A stretch of DNA of 64,000 bases from Stentor coeruleus (lineage: Eukaryota > Ciliophora > Heterotrichea > Heterotrichida > Stentoridae), in the NCBI GenBank assembly GCA_001970955.1, contig MPUH01000155.1:29287-93286 (forward strand). Reading direction: 5' to 3'. Positions within the stretch are counted from its first letter, which is position 1. Every line of letters begins with the position of its first letter. The notes under the pieces were generated by a model. It did no database searches. It saw only the letters and a list, made by a program, of their open reading frames with translations, and was not told the DNA's origin. Position numbers and translations under genes: made by a program. Positions 40,591-51,866 of this stretch are shown here, one piece after another.

Positions 40591-41407
40591 AATAATTAAT
40601 AGTTTTATATAAAGATATGGATATTCATAATGTAATTAGCGTTAGGAATAACAAGGTTTTTATTTGGATGATAATTTTGTTAGGTGTTAGGATTTTTTTT
40701 TAGTTTATCAAATTACTGTGTTAATATTTTGTTTATTATTTGATTGTGTTGGTATTTTAAAGATTTTTATGATTGTATAAAGTTCATAGATACTAATATC
40801 TAAATGATATAGGAGCTTTTTAATTGAAAGCTGCTCAAATAATTTATTTTATAATATTATCTGAAAAATGTTTTACTAAATAAAAATCAATCCTCAATCT
40901 TCAACAAACTCAATTTCATCAAGAATTTTTGATTTATTGTTTGTGCAATATCATTTCCATATTTATTCTGCAATACTGTTATTGCAATAAGTTTATATAT
41001 TATCACCCTATATATATTTTTTTTGATTTTATTTAAAATAATTAAGACTATGCTAAGAATCTCATAATCTAGCCTCAAAGATGATTATAAATCCCATAAA
41101 ACTCAACATATATAATATCTTTATACCAAATCATAAAAAAACCTATCAATCTTATTATCTAAACCATAAACCATAAGCCTTAAACCATAATAATCTCAAA
41201 CCCAATCACCAAAAAATTTATCATTCATATAAAAATCCTAAAATCTCTGATTCAAACTACAACATAAACTTAAGCCACAATCTTTTCTAAAATCTTTAAA
41301 CCTAACAAAAAATTCCCCCCAAACCCACCCAATACAATCCTAAAACAAAATCCCATCAAATTCCAAACCCATATCTTTAATACCCTAACACCTTTTCACA
41401 TATAAAA
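40591..41407. promoter_or_regulatory. Intergenic region before HEATR1/UTP10
   Basis: G-biased on the left. From about 41090 to the ATG at 41408 it is strongly C-rich with almost no G, the clearest example of the 5'-flank pattern. A 63-codon minus-strand frame (40887-41078) is possible but unsupported. Confidence 0.45.
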
Positions 41408-44400
41408 ATGACTGAACTCTCTAAGCAACTCTTACAGCTAAAGAGCTTGTCTGAGTCAGTTCAATCTTCCTTCCTCTTCGACCCAAAGACTGCAGCGAAA
41501 ATTGACAAGGACATCATTTTCACAATAGGCATGAATGGTTTCGAAGAGCTTCGAGACGAAGATGACAACTTCACTCTTTTCTTCTCAGAGCTTTTCGATG
41601 AATCTTATGCAATGTCCCACTGTTCTCAAGAAACTTTACTGAAATCCGAAATTGACTTTATCCATTCCGAGCTCTTAAAAGTCAATGCTTTAATAGTCCC
41701 ACATTTCCTCAAACCAGGTTGCCATAAAATCATGGAGTTTCTTATAAGATTTTACAAATATCATCAGCTTATAAAAGATGAGGTTCTTTTTTCATTACTA
41801 CCTTTTCATGGGACAAAATACTTTATTAGGTTTCTAATGACCTGCCAATTAGATGGTTTTTGGCATTTTTTAACAAAACATCAGAAAACTGGGTTTATTA
41901 TGAATAGAAGTGATATAGTTAAACAAAGTATCCATGAGTTATCTTTACTTAAAGGGATTTTAAATAGAGCTGATTTGTCGGAGATTCATAAAAAGTTCGC
42001 TGTGGCTGTATGTTTGGAAGTGATACAAATTGTTAGTAGGCTAAGCGAAGCTTTGATGATAGTTTTAATGAATTTTGTTGATAAAATGATAGCAAAAGGA
42101 GGTGGGGATAAAGAGTTTGCAATGGCGATTGTTGGGCAGATTGCAATTAGACATCCTTTTTCACCACAGTATTTACAGGGTGTTATTGGGGATATACTTG
42201 TTGAAGAAAATAGTGATGCAGTTAAAGAAATATTTACTGTGAATTTTTTAGCTGGAAAACATGTAAGGGATATATAGAAAGTAAAAAGTTTGGGGAAAAA
42301 TGCTTTGAAAGTTTTGACTGGGGAAAAATATGTTAGAGCTTTAGCTGAGTGTAGTAAAAAGACTGATACAAGTTTGATTGTAGGAATTGTGGCGAGTAGG
42401 ATTTTTAATGGGATTTTGAAGGATAAGGAAAAAGGTGAAATCGCTTTGGTTTTGTGTAGAGATGCTGAACTTAATCAAAATGGGCTTCAGATTGTTGTTA
42501 ATGCGTTGTTTACACAGTATTTGAATATTGAGAAAAATAGAAAGATTGAGATTCAGCCAGTGTTTTGTAATTTACTTATGACCCTTTGGCAACAGTATAG
42601 TGATAAGGTTATAAAAATCATCCCAAGGATTATTAGTGAAATNAATAGAAAGATTGAGATTCAGCCAGTGTTTTGTAATTTACTTATGACCCTTTGGCAA
42701 CAGTATAGTGATAAGGTTATAAAAATCATCCCAAGGATTATTAGTGAAATATCTAATCATGAAACTAAACCAATGCTATACTCACTTGTTTCACAAGCTC
42801 TTAGTGGTATGCCTTTTGATTCAAACACCGACTTGNGTGATAAGGTTATAAAAATCATCCCAAGGATTATTAGTGAAATATCTAATCATGAAACTAAACC
42901 GATGCTATACTCACTTGTTTCACAAGCTCTTAGTGGTATGCCTTTTGATTCAAACACCGATTTGCCTATTGTCTTAGCTCTCAGTAATTCTGAACCTGAG
43001 ATAAGAAAAAGCGCATTGATCCAGATAACTAATATAGAATCTTTTACTGAATCTATAAAGCAATTAATCAAAGTAGAAAATAACCCTTCTGTGTTGCTCG
43101 CTGCTTTGCAGCTCGGATTAAATGAAGATTTTTATGAAGTTCTTGTCGAGAAATTTAAAGAACTCAATTCTTTTACCCTTCCTCCAGTTGAATGTTTACA
43201 ACAAATCTTCAAATCCATTACCCAAGACTGTAAAAACCCAAATACCCAACATGCTAAGATTATCCTTTTGGCTTATGATCAACCATATCTAAGAGATTTA
43301 TGTCAATCTGCTGCTTCAAATGCTAAAAACTATCCACTTTTTAAAGGGTTCCAATCAGAAAATTTAGCCCTTTTCCTTAAGAAAAATCTTGTCAAGAACT
43401 GGTTAGAATGTGCTGATTGTTTAATTGAGCTTTTTGATATACCTTTAATGTTTAGTTTAATACCATCAACTTTAGAAAAAGTCAGTTTGGAAAAAAGGTT
43501 TCTTGATAAATCTGTTGATGTGGCTATTGGGGCGAATAGGTTTTTGATTGGTAAAGAAAGTGAGGATTATCAAGCTTTTGAGTCGATTATAAGAGCTATG
43601 CCTAAACTGGAGGAAATGGATTATGGGAATAAAGTGAGGTTTGAGGAGAATCTTAAGGATTTGCTTGTATATTTGATACCAAGAACACCTATTTTATGTA
43701 AAGAGATTCTGGCTAAGAATTTTTCTGAAAGAGTCCTTCAAGTTCTTTGTGATTTATCAATAAAAAGCCCTGAAGCACTTCACTTAGCTGCATGTGTAGC
43801 TTTTCATTCAGGAAACACTGAAGCAGTTCTTTACACTGTAGCTTATTTAATCCTCAACATGAACCGAGAACCTGAATTCAGAACTTCAGCCATAATAACT
43901 GTAGAGCAACTTTTACACAAATCTCTTCCAGCAATTCAAGTTCAATTTAGCATAACAGTCAAAACATCATTAAGTATTTTTACAGAAAAATACTATGAAA
44001 TAAAAAAACTTCTTCAACGCCTAGTCAAATTCAAATCAGGTATAATCCAAGATCAAAACTATATAAAATACACCCTGAGTAAAAACTTTAAAGAATCATT
44101 CTCATCTTTTCTTTCAAATATATACTCTGTATTCACTTATAATCATGAAACTTATTTCAATACAATTTCTGCAATCCAAGCAGATTCACTTACTAATAAT
44201 TTACTATCATCTTATGAACTTTCTAATGATTTCGAAGTTGTATCAATGCTTTCAAGACTGAGTTTTTATACAAACTGGGCTGATTTCCCGCATTTTAATT
44301 ATTTACTTACTTGTTTAAAAGATAAAAACCATTTGGAAGGAGCTTTAAAGATCATAACCCCAGAAAGATTTACCCATCTTAAAAACTATCAAGGGATTAT

Positions 44401-46948
44401 TTTCAATGTTTTGTTAAATCATTTGCCTGAATCATCTTTAATCATTCATGAGTCAACAGATTTGTATGAAATTTCTCCTGATGTGATAATCCAAGCATTT
44501 GACTTAGAGTTAGGGACAAATAAATACGAATCATTATTACAGATCATCCAATCATATCCACAAAACATAGAAATATTCAATAAATTATATGAAGAACTAA
44601 AGAAATTCAATCAAGATTTCATGAGTGAAGATAAACAGTATTTAAAAGAGATTATTTTAGTGACAATAAGAATCCAAGGTGTTAATATTAAAGTTTCAAA
44701 TGAAGTTTTAGAAGAAATATTGAAAACTATGCAAGATCATACTAGTATAGAGATAAAGAAAAATGCTATAATGGCTTTGTGTAGCTTTGCCAAAGAAAAC
44801 CAAAAACAAATTGTTGAGTTGTTAGGACAAAGTGTTAGTCGTTTGAATAGTCTTGAGGATTATAATTTTTATAAAGGAGTTTTGGGTAAATTTGTTGAAT
44901 TCGATATTTCTGATATAGTCAAAAGTTTGATTGTGTTTGGACATGCAAATAATCTTGGATTAGATGAAGCTCAAAAAATTGTTCAAATGTCAGGGAGTCA
45001 GTATCTTTGTGTATTGATATCAGTATATTCTGGAGCTCAGATATTTGAGATTTATGAACGGATTATTAAGTTTTCTGCTAAATTTATTATACAAGCTTTT
45101 AATGTTTTACTTATGAAAAGAGTTAAAGTTTTTGAGCTTATTGCTTATACTTTTGTTAAGGAAGAGTTTTTAAAACAGCTTGTGAGGAATAAAGAGAGTA
45201 AAATGTCAGATGGGTTTGTGGATGCTAGTGAAAAAATCTCGGAGATGTTTTTACAAATTTTCTCATGGCTTGCTGATGTGAAGCAGGAAAATTCTGAAGG
45301 GAAAAAGAATGATAAAAAAGTTAAAAATGCAGAAGTAAAGGAAATTAGGAAACTTCTTGAAGTCCTAAGTTCAATTTTAGATGCTAAAACAATAAGCAGC
45401 AGTTTCAGTCTTATGCTTCAAGATTGTAATTACTACAGGGCAAAAGAAGCAGTTGAGTTCCTTTTACCACACATTGAAACATCCCCAATATCATTTTTAT
45501 CATTAATTACTCCACTTTGTAGTATCTTAGAAAGTAATTCAAGTAAAATCCCATCTTTATCCCATAGCAAAATGCATAACCTTAGCTTATACCTCCAAAT
45601 AATCCTCTCAATCCTTTACCTCTTACTCAAAACATATAAAAGTCCATCAAACATTCTTGTTGTATATGGAAATTGTATTCTAGGCTATACTCACTGCAAA
45701 AAAATCGAAATTCAATCCTCAGCTTGTCTTTGTTTTTCAGCATTTTTCTCAGAAAAGTCTATAGAATACCTTCCTTTTTTAGATACTTTTATTCTTTCAA
45801 TATTTATACTATGCGCACATGAAGAACAATCTGTTAAAAACTGTGGGATTACATGCTTAATTAATGTTATCAAAACAACTGAAGAATTTGTAAACCCTTA
45901 TGTATGCAAAATTGTCTGTGTTGCTTGCAATTTAGAATCAAGTTTATTGTTTAAAGTTATTGCTGAACATATACCACATAGAGGCTTAATAAGTAACTTA
46001 TCTCAAGTTCTTAAAGATATTGGAAATAATGAAAAAATGCTTGAAAATCTATTTAAACTCTGTGAAAAAATAGGTGAAAAAGTCGATGTTACTGATTTAA
46101 ATGTTTTTAAGGATCAAATTAGTGAGTTTTATATTTCGAGTTTAGATATTGTGTCAAGTATGAAATCTAGTTCGCTTAGTGTATTATCTGAAATCATTGG
46201 GAAATCATTTAGCAAGTTCGCTTTAAGCATGACCAACTCACAGCTTAAACCAATAACCCTTGATTTCTTCCAATGGTCAATAGAAAAAACTGAAGATGAA
46301 TCTTATAACTACCCTCGTTTATTATTGTTTTGCACGATAATCAGCCAATTAACTCAACAACTCAAGCATCTTTTTATCCCATATTTCACACATTTTATCG
46401 AAGTCCTCATTGACCTTGTAAGCACTTTTTCAAACAATTTCTCATCTAAAAAACGGAAAAGGGCTAAAGGTAAAACCCAAAGACTTGTGAATTCTGCTGT
46501 ACTTTCATGTTTCAAATATCTTGCTTGTTATGATAAAGACCGTTTTCTTACATTAGAAAAGTATGAAAAAATTGCTGAAGTTTTATCATGTGAATTTAAA
46601 TGTGTGTTTTTAAAGGATTATATAAGTTTTTGTGATAAAGAATTAGTTCCTGCAATTGTTGAATTACTTAAAAGCACTGTGGATTTGAGTGTTTGGCAAG
46701 CTTTTACTAATAAAATACTTTTCCAGTCAAGGTCAGGATATCCTGAAGTTAGAAGTCGTGCACTTTATTGTGTTAGTAGAGCTCTTGGAAGTATTGGGAA
46801 AGAATATGCAGGGCTTATTGGGGATATTATGCCATTTGTACTTGAAGGTATGGAAGATGTTGAAGATACAGTTACTGTGGTAGCGAAAAACTTGCTTTCA
46901 CAATTAGAGACTTATTGTGGAGATGAGATTAAAGAATATATTAACTAG
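41408..46948 (+). CDS. UTP10: HEATR1/UTP10, U3 snoRNP HEAT-repeat protein
   Basis: Large HEAT-repeat scaffold of the small-subunit processome (t-UTP group) needed for pre-rRNA transcription and 18S processing in the nucleolus. The N-terminus FLFDPKTAAKIDKDIIFTIG and GFEELRDEDDNF closely follow the HEATR1 start; KIMEFLIRFYKYH and LLPFHGTKYF continue it. Helical repeats fill the rest. The C-terminal part (LEKYEKIAEVLS; VWQAFTNKIL; VRSRALYCVSRALG) fits the BP28 C-terminal domain. One 15-nt intron at 42263-42277 joins two open stretches in frame. Two N-marked duplications (near 42.54-42.96 kb) add about 79 false residues. After collapse the protein is about 1,760 aa, somewhat short of human HEATR1. 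Confidence 0.9.
42263..42277 (+). other. 15-nt spliceosomal intron (UTP10 gene)
   Basis: GTAAGGGATATATAG, phase 0, ending in an in-frame TAG. It joins FLAGKH to KVKSLGKN. Same consensus as the others. Confidence 0.88.
42535..42964. repeat. Two N-separated duplications inside UTP10
   Basis: Bases 42536-42642 are repeated after the N at 42643, and 42708-42835 are repeated after the N at 42836. Copies are nearly identical (for example CCAATG versus CCGATG; GAC versus GAT). The frame survives by chance, so a naive protein carries 36 and 43 extra residues. Assembly overlap, possibly allelic. Confidence 0.9.
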
Positions 46949-47036
46949 GTGTTATAAGAATCTTCTTTTTAATAAAAATACGTATTTTGGGTTTTATTTT
47001 TATCACCCAATCTTAATCTATTTCACATTATAACTA

Positions 47037-48875
47037 TTAATTCTCATAATCATCACTATACTCACTCTCTTCATTATCTTTTTCTTGAGTAGGTGCTGAG
47101 TCTTTATACCCTTCAACTCCATAATGCTGAAGTATTTCCTCTAATTCTTCAACCAAAACACAAGAGTTCTCAGAATTCTCATACTGCAAAGCTTCAAGTA
47201 TTAACACCATATGTCCTTGTGGAATATCATAAATCCCTAATTCTTCAATCCCTTCAACAAAATTTTCTGCTGATATCACCCCTTCATCATCATAACTAAA
47301 AACATCTTTAACAGAACTTCTATTTTCAATCATCCTATCAGCAATTCTTTCTAAATACCCTCTGACTATTTTTGCGATTTCTTCATCATCCATATCTGAG
47401 TTTTCATCATCTTTTGCTGTATAACTTTTAAGAAAAAACTCATAAGGGACTACATTTATTTGCATATTACAAGAAAAAAAAAGTAGTTTGCAGTAGTTTT
47501 CCAATTCTGGGCTTAGGGTTATTTGTAAATCATTTAGAATACTCTGGTATTTTTCTATAGGAATCAGACCTTTTCGTTCAGGATCAGCGTTTAGACAAGC
47601 TTCTTTTAAGATAATATTATACTCACTTACGATATCTGTAAGTTCTTTATCTAAATTTTCTTCATCAGCACTTGTAAGAATCATCCAATCATCAGTATTT
47701 GATGTGAATTTTTCTGTTATATGAGCTAATGAAGCTGAGGTAATAAGTTCTTCAACTTCATTATCATAAGGGTCTATAAGATATTGAGATAAAATACTTG
47801 ATTCTGTTGAGTCAAAACCAAAAGGATCATTTGAAAAAAAACCTTTGAGGTAAGTATGTGATATTGGTTCTTGACAATTTATAAGGTTTGAGAAACTTTC
47901 TTTTGGTATTCTATGTATCTGTAATGATAAAGATGATCTAAGTAAAAGATCGGCAACTTGTGATTTTTGTATTGTTTTTATTTTGGTTTTTGTTATAAAT
48001 AAATTCGCTATTGGCCCTGATTTTGAAGGCTTGTATTTTGATGATTCAGAGTTTTCATTGCTTTTATTTTGGGTTGGCATAGGTTTGGGTGCTGCAGTTG
48101 TTTTGCTTGTCTGGGACTTGATACTTTTTTGTTCTAATTTTGCATTTAATAATGCTATATCGGTTTGATATTTTTCTTCCTTTTCTTGGAAATCTTTGTT
48201 AGCTTTGTCTAGGGCAAAGCGGAGTTTTTGTATTTCGGTACGTTTATTGACGTCTATTTTTTTGACGATTGGTCTTTTTTTCTTTTTCTCTTCGTCTAAT
48301 GATTTTTGTAAAGCGGATATATCGTTTTTAGTTGTAGATAACTGTTTTTTAAGCTCTGAATTTTCAGTTCGTAGTGAGGTTAGGACATGGGATGTCATGA
48401 TTTCTTCTTCAGTTGGTTCTTGTTTTGCTTTTAGAGTTTCTTCTAAATGATGACGAAGTCTTGTACATTCGTCGATATAAGCTTGGACTTCGGCTTCTAA
48501 TTCGGTGGTTTTACTACACTTTATGTTTGATTTAAGTCTATGGATTTCTTTTTCACTTTGTCCTAATTCATTTTTGAGATCTTTGATTTTTTTCTTTAAA
48601 TTTGGAATTAAAGTAGTACTTTGGGGTTTTTCGTAAGTGTATTTTATATCTTTTGATTCTTCTTTGCGATTTAACTCATTTTCGATTTGCATGTTTTTCG
48701 TTTTAAGTCGAAGTACTTCTTGTGTTAGAGAGTGGGTCTTTAGTTTTAGTTCAAGATTTTCTTGATACAATTGTTCTTTATCAATTTGGATTTGCTTTGG
48801 CTTGATTTTCTGTATAAAATCATTGTCAAATTCTCTGAAATTATTTACTCTCATAGCTCTAGGTAAAACTTTCAT
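47037..48875 (-). CDS. Coiled-coil protein with EF-hand-like C-terminus
   Basis: 612 aa. Residues 30-255 are a long coiled coil (LYQENLELKLKTHSLTQEVL; NLKKKIKDLKNELGQSEKEI; ELEAEVQAYIDECTRLRHHL). The last two segments resemble the coiled coil of IQCE, a ciliary Hedgehog-pathway protein, but no IQ motif is seen. After a Ser/Lys linker, residues 300-600 hold paired helices of EF-hand style (ADPERKGLIPIEKYQSILND; FSYDDEGVISAENFVEGIEE). The calcium loops are imperfect, so calcium binding is uncertain. The acidic tail ends SEYSDDYEN. It converges with UTP10, 88 bp between stops. A ciliary role is a tentative inference. Confidence 0.75.
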   Translation of the reverse strand: MKVLPRAMRVNNFREFDNDFIQKIKPKQIQIDKEQLYQENLELKLKTHSLTQEVLRLKTKNMQIENELNRKEESKDIKYTYEKPQSTTLIPNLKKKIKDLKNELGQSEKEIHRLKSNIKCSKTTELEAEVQAYIDECTRLRHHLEETLKAKQEPTEEEIMTSHVLTSLRTENSELKKQLSTTKNDISALQKSLDEEKKKKRPIVKKIDVNKRTEIQKLRFALDKANKDFQEKEEKYQTDIALLNAKLEQKSIKSQTSKTTAAPKPMPTQNKSNENSESSKYKPSKSGPIANLFITKTKIKTIQKSQVADLLLRSSLSLQIHRIPKESFSNLINCQEPISHTYLKGFFSNDPFGFDSTESSILSQYLIDPYDNEVEELITSASLAHITEKFTSNTDDWMILTSADEENLDKELTDIVSEYNIILKEACLNADPERKGLIPIEKYQSILNDLQITLSPELENYCKLLFFSCNMQINVVPYEFFLKSYTAKDDENSDMDDEEIAKIVRGYLERIADRMIENRSSVKDVFSYDDEGVISAENFVEGIEELGIYDIPQGHMVLILEALQYENSENSCVLVEELEEILQHYGVEGYKDSAPTQEKDNEESEYSDDYEN

Positions 48876-49355
48876 TGAGTTTTGAGTTTTTTTTTTAAAG
48901 TTTGGTTTATTGATATCTAAAGTATTTAAACTATTCGGTCTACCTTGCTTATTGATGCTTTTATCTTCAAAAAATCTTTATAACAATTACTGTATATCTG
49001 TTGACATAGAACTGAAATATTTTATTAGTTAGTTTTATATAGATTCAATCTTAGAAAATATAGAATAAGTCATATGGTTAAAATTTACATCATTACACCT
49101 TATCACAATTATTTCTAAGCAATATCAGTATACATCAAAATCAAATAAACCTTAAGCAATATTTTTCCATTTCATTACATAAAAACTTTAAAAAAATACA
49201 TAATTAAAACCTATTCTTGTGAAGGAAAAAAAAATTTTCAACTACTATATTCTAGCATAAATATAAATAAAATATTTTTTTTTGTTATAACATATAATAA
49301 TCAAACTTTCTTATAATTAAACAACTTCATGACTATCAAGTAGATTAATTAATTA
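48876..49355. other. Tandem minus-strand spacer
   Basis: 480 bp between the coiled-coil gene start and the CXC gene stop. AT-rich with many A/T runs; no gene or repeat seen. Confidence 0.5.
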
Positions 49356-49829
49356 TCAAGACTTAATATTTTTGCACATTTGGCATCGGCATACTGCTGA
49401 GCATGAAACTCCATTCAAAAAACATTCACAGTATTTTTTTCTACATCCTGACCATCTACAATTACATCCTCTAGTACATGTATATCTGCTATGTTGAAAT
49501 GCTGCAGGATTTCTTTCTAATGCTTCAGTAATAGCCTTAACTCTTATCTCATTATTTTCATTATTATTACAGCTGCGGCATTTACATGCTTTTGTGCATT
49601 TAGAACTATTGGCAAAGCATTCACAATATAGTTTTAAGCACTTAGTTTTAACACAATTGCAGCCTGATAAAGTAATTTCTTTTATGCTAGTTTGCTCATC
49701 GCTATCATTAAATTCACTTGTTCTAATTGAAGTATCACTGATAATAGGGAGATCTTGAAGGCAGTAATCTCCAAAGGGTGACGAGGGGACGTTTTTTGAT
49801 GAGAATATTTTAAAGTGCTCTTGTTCCAT
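49356..49829 (-). CDS. CXC/tesmin-domain protein (LIN54/TSO1 type)
   Basis: 157 aa with two cysteine-rich CXC motifs: CNCVKTKCLKLYCECFANSS plus CKCRSC, and CNCRWSGCRKKYCECFLNGV plus CRCQMC. They are joined by the conserved linker with RVKAITEALERNPAAF. In LIN54 and TSO1 this tandem binds the CHR promoter element through a Tyr in each motif (LYCEC, KYCEC), both present. Such factors control cell-cycle genes in DREAM/MuvB complexes, and ciliates have many. Apart from a 50-residue N-terminus there is nothing else, so it is a minimal version. The stop is TGA followed directly by TAA. Confidence 0.94.
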   Translation of the reverse strand: MEQEHFKIFSSKNVPSSPFGDYCLQDLPIISDTSIRTSEFNDSDEQTSIKEITLSGCNCVKTKCLKLYCECFANSSKCTKACKCRSCNNNENNEIRVKAITEALERNPAAFQHSRYTCTRGCNCRWSGCRKKYCECFLNGVSCSAVCRCQMCKNIKS

Positions 49830-51126
49830 GATTACTGGAAAAATGGCTTGACAATTTTATTTCAAACATTTATTTTTAAGAATCTTAGTTAGTCAAATCT
49901 ATAAATTTGTGTGTGATTCAATAAAAAATATAGATTTTTGAAATAGAAATTGAATTTTATTGATGTTTAGGAAAAGGTACTTTGCTTATTTAATAAATTT
50001 GTTAATAAAAGCTTTATAGTATTTAGTGTGTTATAATTTTTTATATAGTTTTTAGTTATCTTAATTGAGGTTTGAATATGATAAATATAAGTATTAGCTA
50101 TAGAATATTTTATTTGATAAATTATGATAAAATGTGTTATTAATGATGCAATACTTTTTATAGATACTTTTGGTCATGCTTGTATAATAAGTTTATTACT
50201 TTTTTAATTCTTTTTTTATTAATAGATAAGTTTTTGATTGAATTTCATAGCATGGGAATATAAAAATACAAATTTTGACTTTAACTTTTTACTATTTACA
50301 CTTAAATTCCATTTTTTTATTTTTCTTTATGCTACTCAAAAGATTATTTATATGATTTCTTCCTAATGAAATGATAATGATTAGATGGAAAATGATTTTT
50401 TTTACTTGAAATGGTTAAGGTTATAAGGGTTTAAGAGCTAATGATGATGACAAAGGCTCTATAGGATAGAATCTTATAGGAAGAAATAAAATCTCAATTT
50501 TTAAAATTATTTCGTCTTTTCTCAACATAATTTTCATCTTTTTGAATAATGAAATGTAATAATCTGGATACTAATGATAATAAACTCATATAAAATTTCA
50601 CAGAGTCATGAAGAACTTTTAAAATATAATTTTTTTGGGAAATATTTAGTGTGTGCAAATGATGAGGTGTTAAAGCTGATGTATATGAATTAAGTAATAA
50701 AAGGATTGAAAAATTTGGTAAAAATTATGGCAAAGACTTAGAATATAATGATATATTATATAGGTTGAAGAGGAAAAATAGTAAGAAACTAAATAATTGA
50801 ATTTTGGAGGCAAAGCATGAAAGATAAGCAAATGGGTTATTTTTATGATAATGATAATAATAATAAATTAGCATACAAAGTAAAAATAAAGGTTAACTTT
50901 GGGTAAATTTCCTTGAAGGCCATTAAAAATATTTTTTGGTTGTATTTCTGGCAGGTAAAATCCACTCGCACATTAAATGAATAATAAACCTAATAATAAT
51001 GCTAATATACTCATATCCTTATAAATTATCGATAAAATAATCATATCAGCGTGATAATGGATAACATATATAAAATAGAAAATCTATATTATTGAATATG
51101 CAAAAAATTCCTAAAAGTCAAAAATT
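49830..51126. other. Long AT-rich intergenic region
   Basis: No intact gene. The stretch 50530-50910 shows protein-like reading in three frames without a continuous frame (listed separately). The rest is AT-rich spacer. Confidence 0.45.
50530..50910 (+). pseudogene. Possible decayed gene, three frames
   Basis: Consecutive coding-like pieces occur in different frames: KCNNLDTNDNKL, then SHEELLKYNFFGKYLVCAND, then VYELSNKRIEKFGKNYGKD and DILYRLKRKNSKK, then FWRQSMKDKQMGYFYDN and LAYKVKIKVNFG. The composition is charged and unlike the surrounding spacer. No combination of 15/16-nt introns joins them. It may be an old pseudogene or a highly spliced unknown gene; chance is not excluded. Confidence 0.33.
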
Positions 51127-51288
51127 ATGATTTTTTCAAGAACAAACACAGTTCAGATTCCACTCTGGACTTTTTATTTGCAAATTTTATTGTTTATTAT
51201 ACTCAGCATTTTCCAAACAGCTTATTTTATAACAGAAATAAAACCTTTGCAAAATAAAGGTAATTTAGCATATTTTAAAACTACTTAA
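51127..51288 (+). CDS. Possible 53-aa membrane micro-ORF
   Basis: ATG 51127 to TAA 51288. The product has a hydrophobic core (FYLQILLFIILSIFQTAYFI) flanked by short polar ends. It lies 17 bp before the next gene's ATG on the same strand. No homologue known to me; it may be part of the leader of that gene or chance. Confidence 0.3.
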   Translation: MIFSRTNTVQIPLWTFYLQILLFIILSIFQTAYFITEIKPLQNKGNLAYFKTT

Positions 51289-51305
51289 GCTAATTATAAT
51301 ATAAA

Positions 51306-51866
51306 ATGTCTGATATTTCCCATATAATAGAACTCCGAAGAAGAAGTTCTTATTTATCAGTAAATTCTGCAATACTTAGAAAAGAGTCAATAGAATCCTT
51401 GTATAGTAGTATTGTGAATTCAAGTTTAAGTATACCAAGTTCATCTAGTGCAGAATCTATTAATATTATTGAAATCCAGTCCGCAAACCAGAATCTTTAT
51501 AATATGCTTAGTGCAAGGTTAACAGCTTTAATGTACTTTAGAGAATGTATAAATAGCCCGTCTATTGAAGAAACCAGCACAAATAGTTTAGTACAAGGGT
51601 CAGTTATTATTAACCAAATAGACGCAAATTCACTTTCTAATCAAGAAAAAATTACTATCGATGGGGCCTTGAAAATCATTAAAGACCTTCAAGAAACATA
51701 CACAGTGAAACTAAAAATGCTGGAACAAGAAAAGACAAATCTTGATGAGCTTGAAGAAGAAGAAACTATACTTAATAGCAAGCTTTCTTACCTTGAAAAA
51801 AGTCTCCATGATATTATTCAAGACAAAGAAGAAGCAAAAGTATCATGCTTTTGTTCAATAATTTAG
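51306..51866 (+). CDS. Coiled-coil protein with C-terminal CaaX-like motif
   Basis: 186 aa. Basic Ser-rich start (HIIELRRRSSYLSVNS), a helical middle (NQNLYNMLSARLTALMYFRE), and a coiled coil at residues 118-178 (TVKLKMLEQEKTNLDELEEE). The last residues are VSCFCSII; CSII has the form of a CaaX box, which would be prenylated on Cys and bring the protein to a membrane, with another Cys two residues before as a possible palmitoylation site. No other domain. The prenyl call depends on the stop being at 51864-51866; a 14-nt GT-AG stretch there does not fit the local intron rule. Confidence 0.72.
   Translation: MSDISHIIELRRRSSYLSVNSAILRKESIESLYSSIVNSSLSIPSSSSAESINIIEIQSANQNLYNMLSARLTALMYFRECINSPSIEETSTNSLVQGSVIINQIDANSLSNQEKITIDGALKIIKDLQETYTVKLKMLEQEKTNLDELEEEETILNSKLSYLEKSLHDIIQDKEEAKVSCFCSII

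Noticed and set aside
40887-41078. 63-codon minus-strand frame
   Set aside because: Low-complexity Ile/Leu/Lys product in an AT-rich spacer, no supporting context.
51853-51866. 14-nt GT-AG intron at the end of the CaaX-type gene
   Set aside because: GTTCAATAATTTAG lacks the GTA start and the fixed length of the eight accepted introns.
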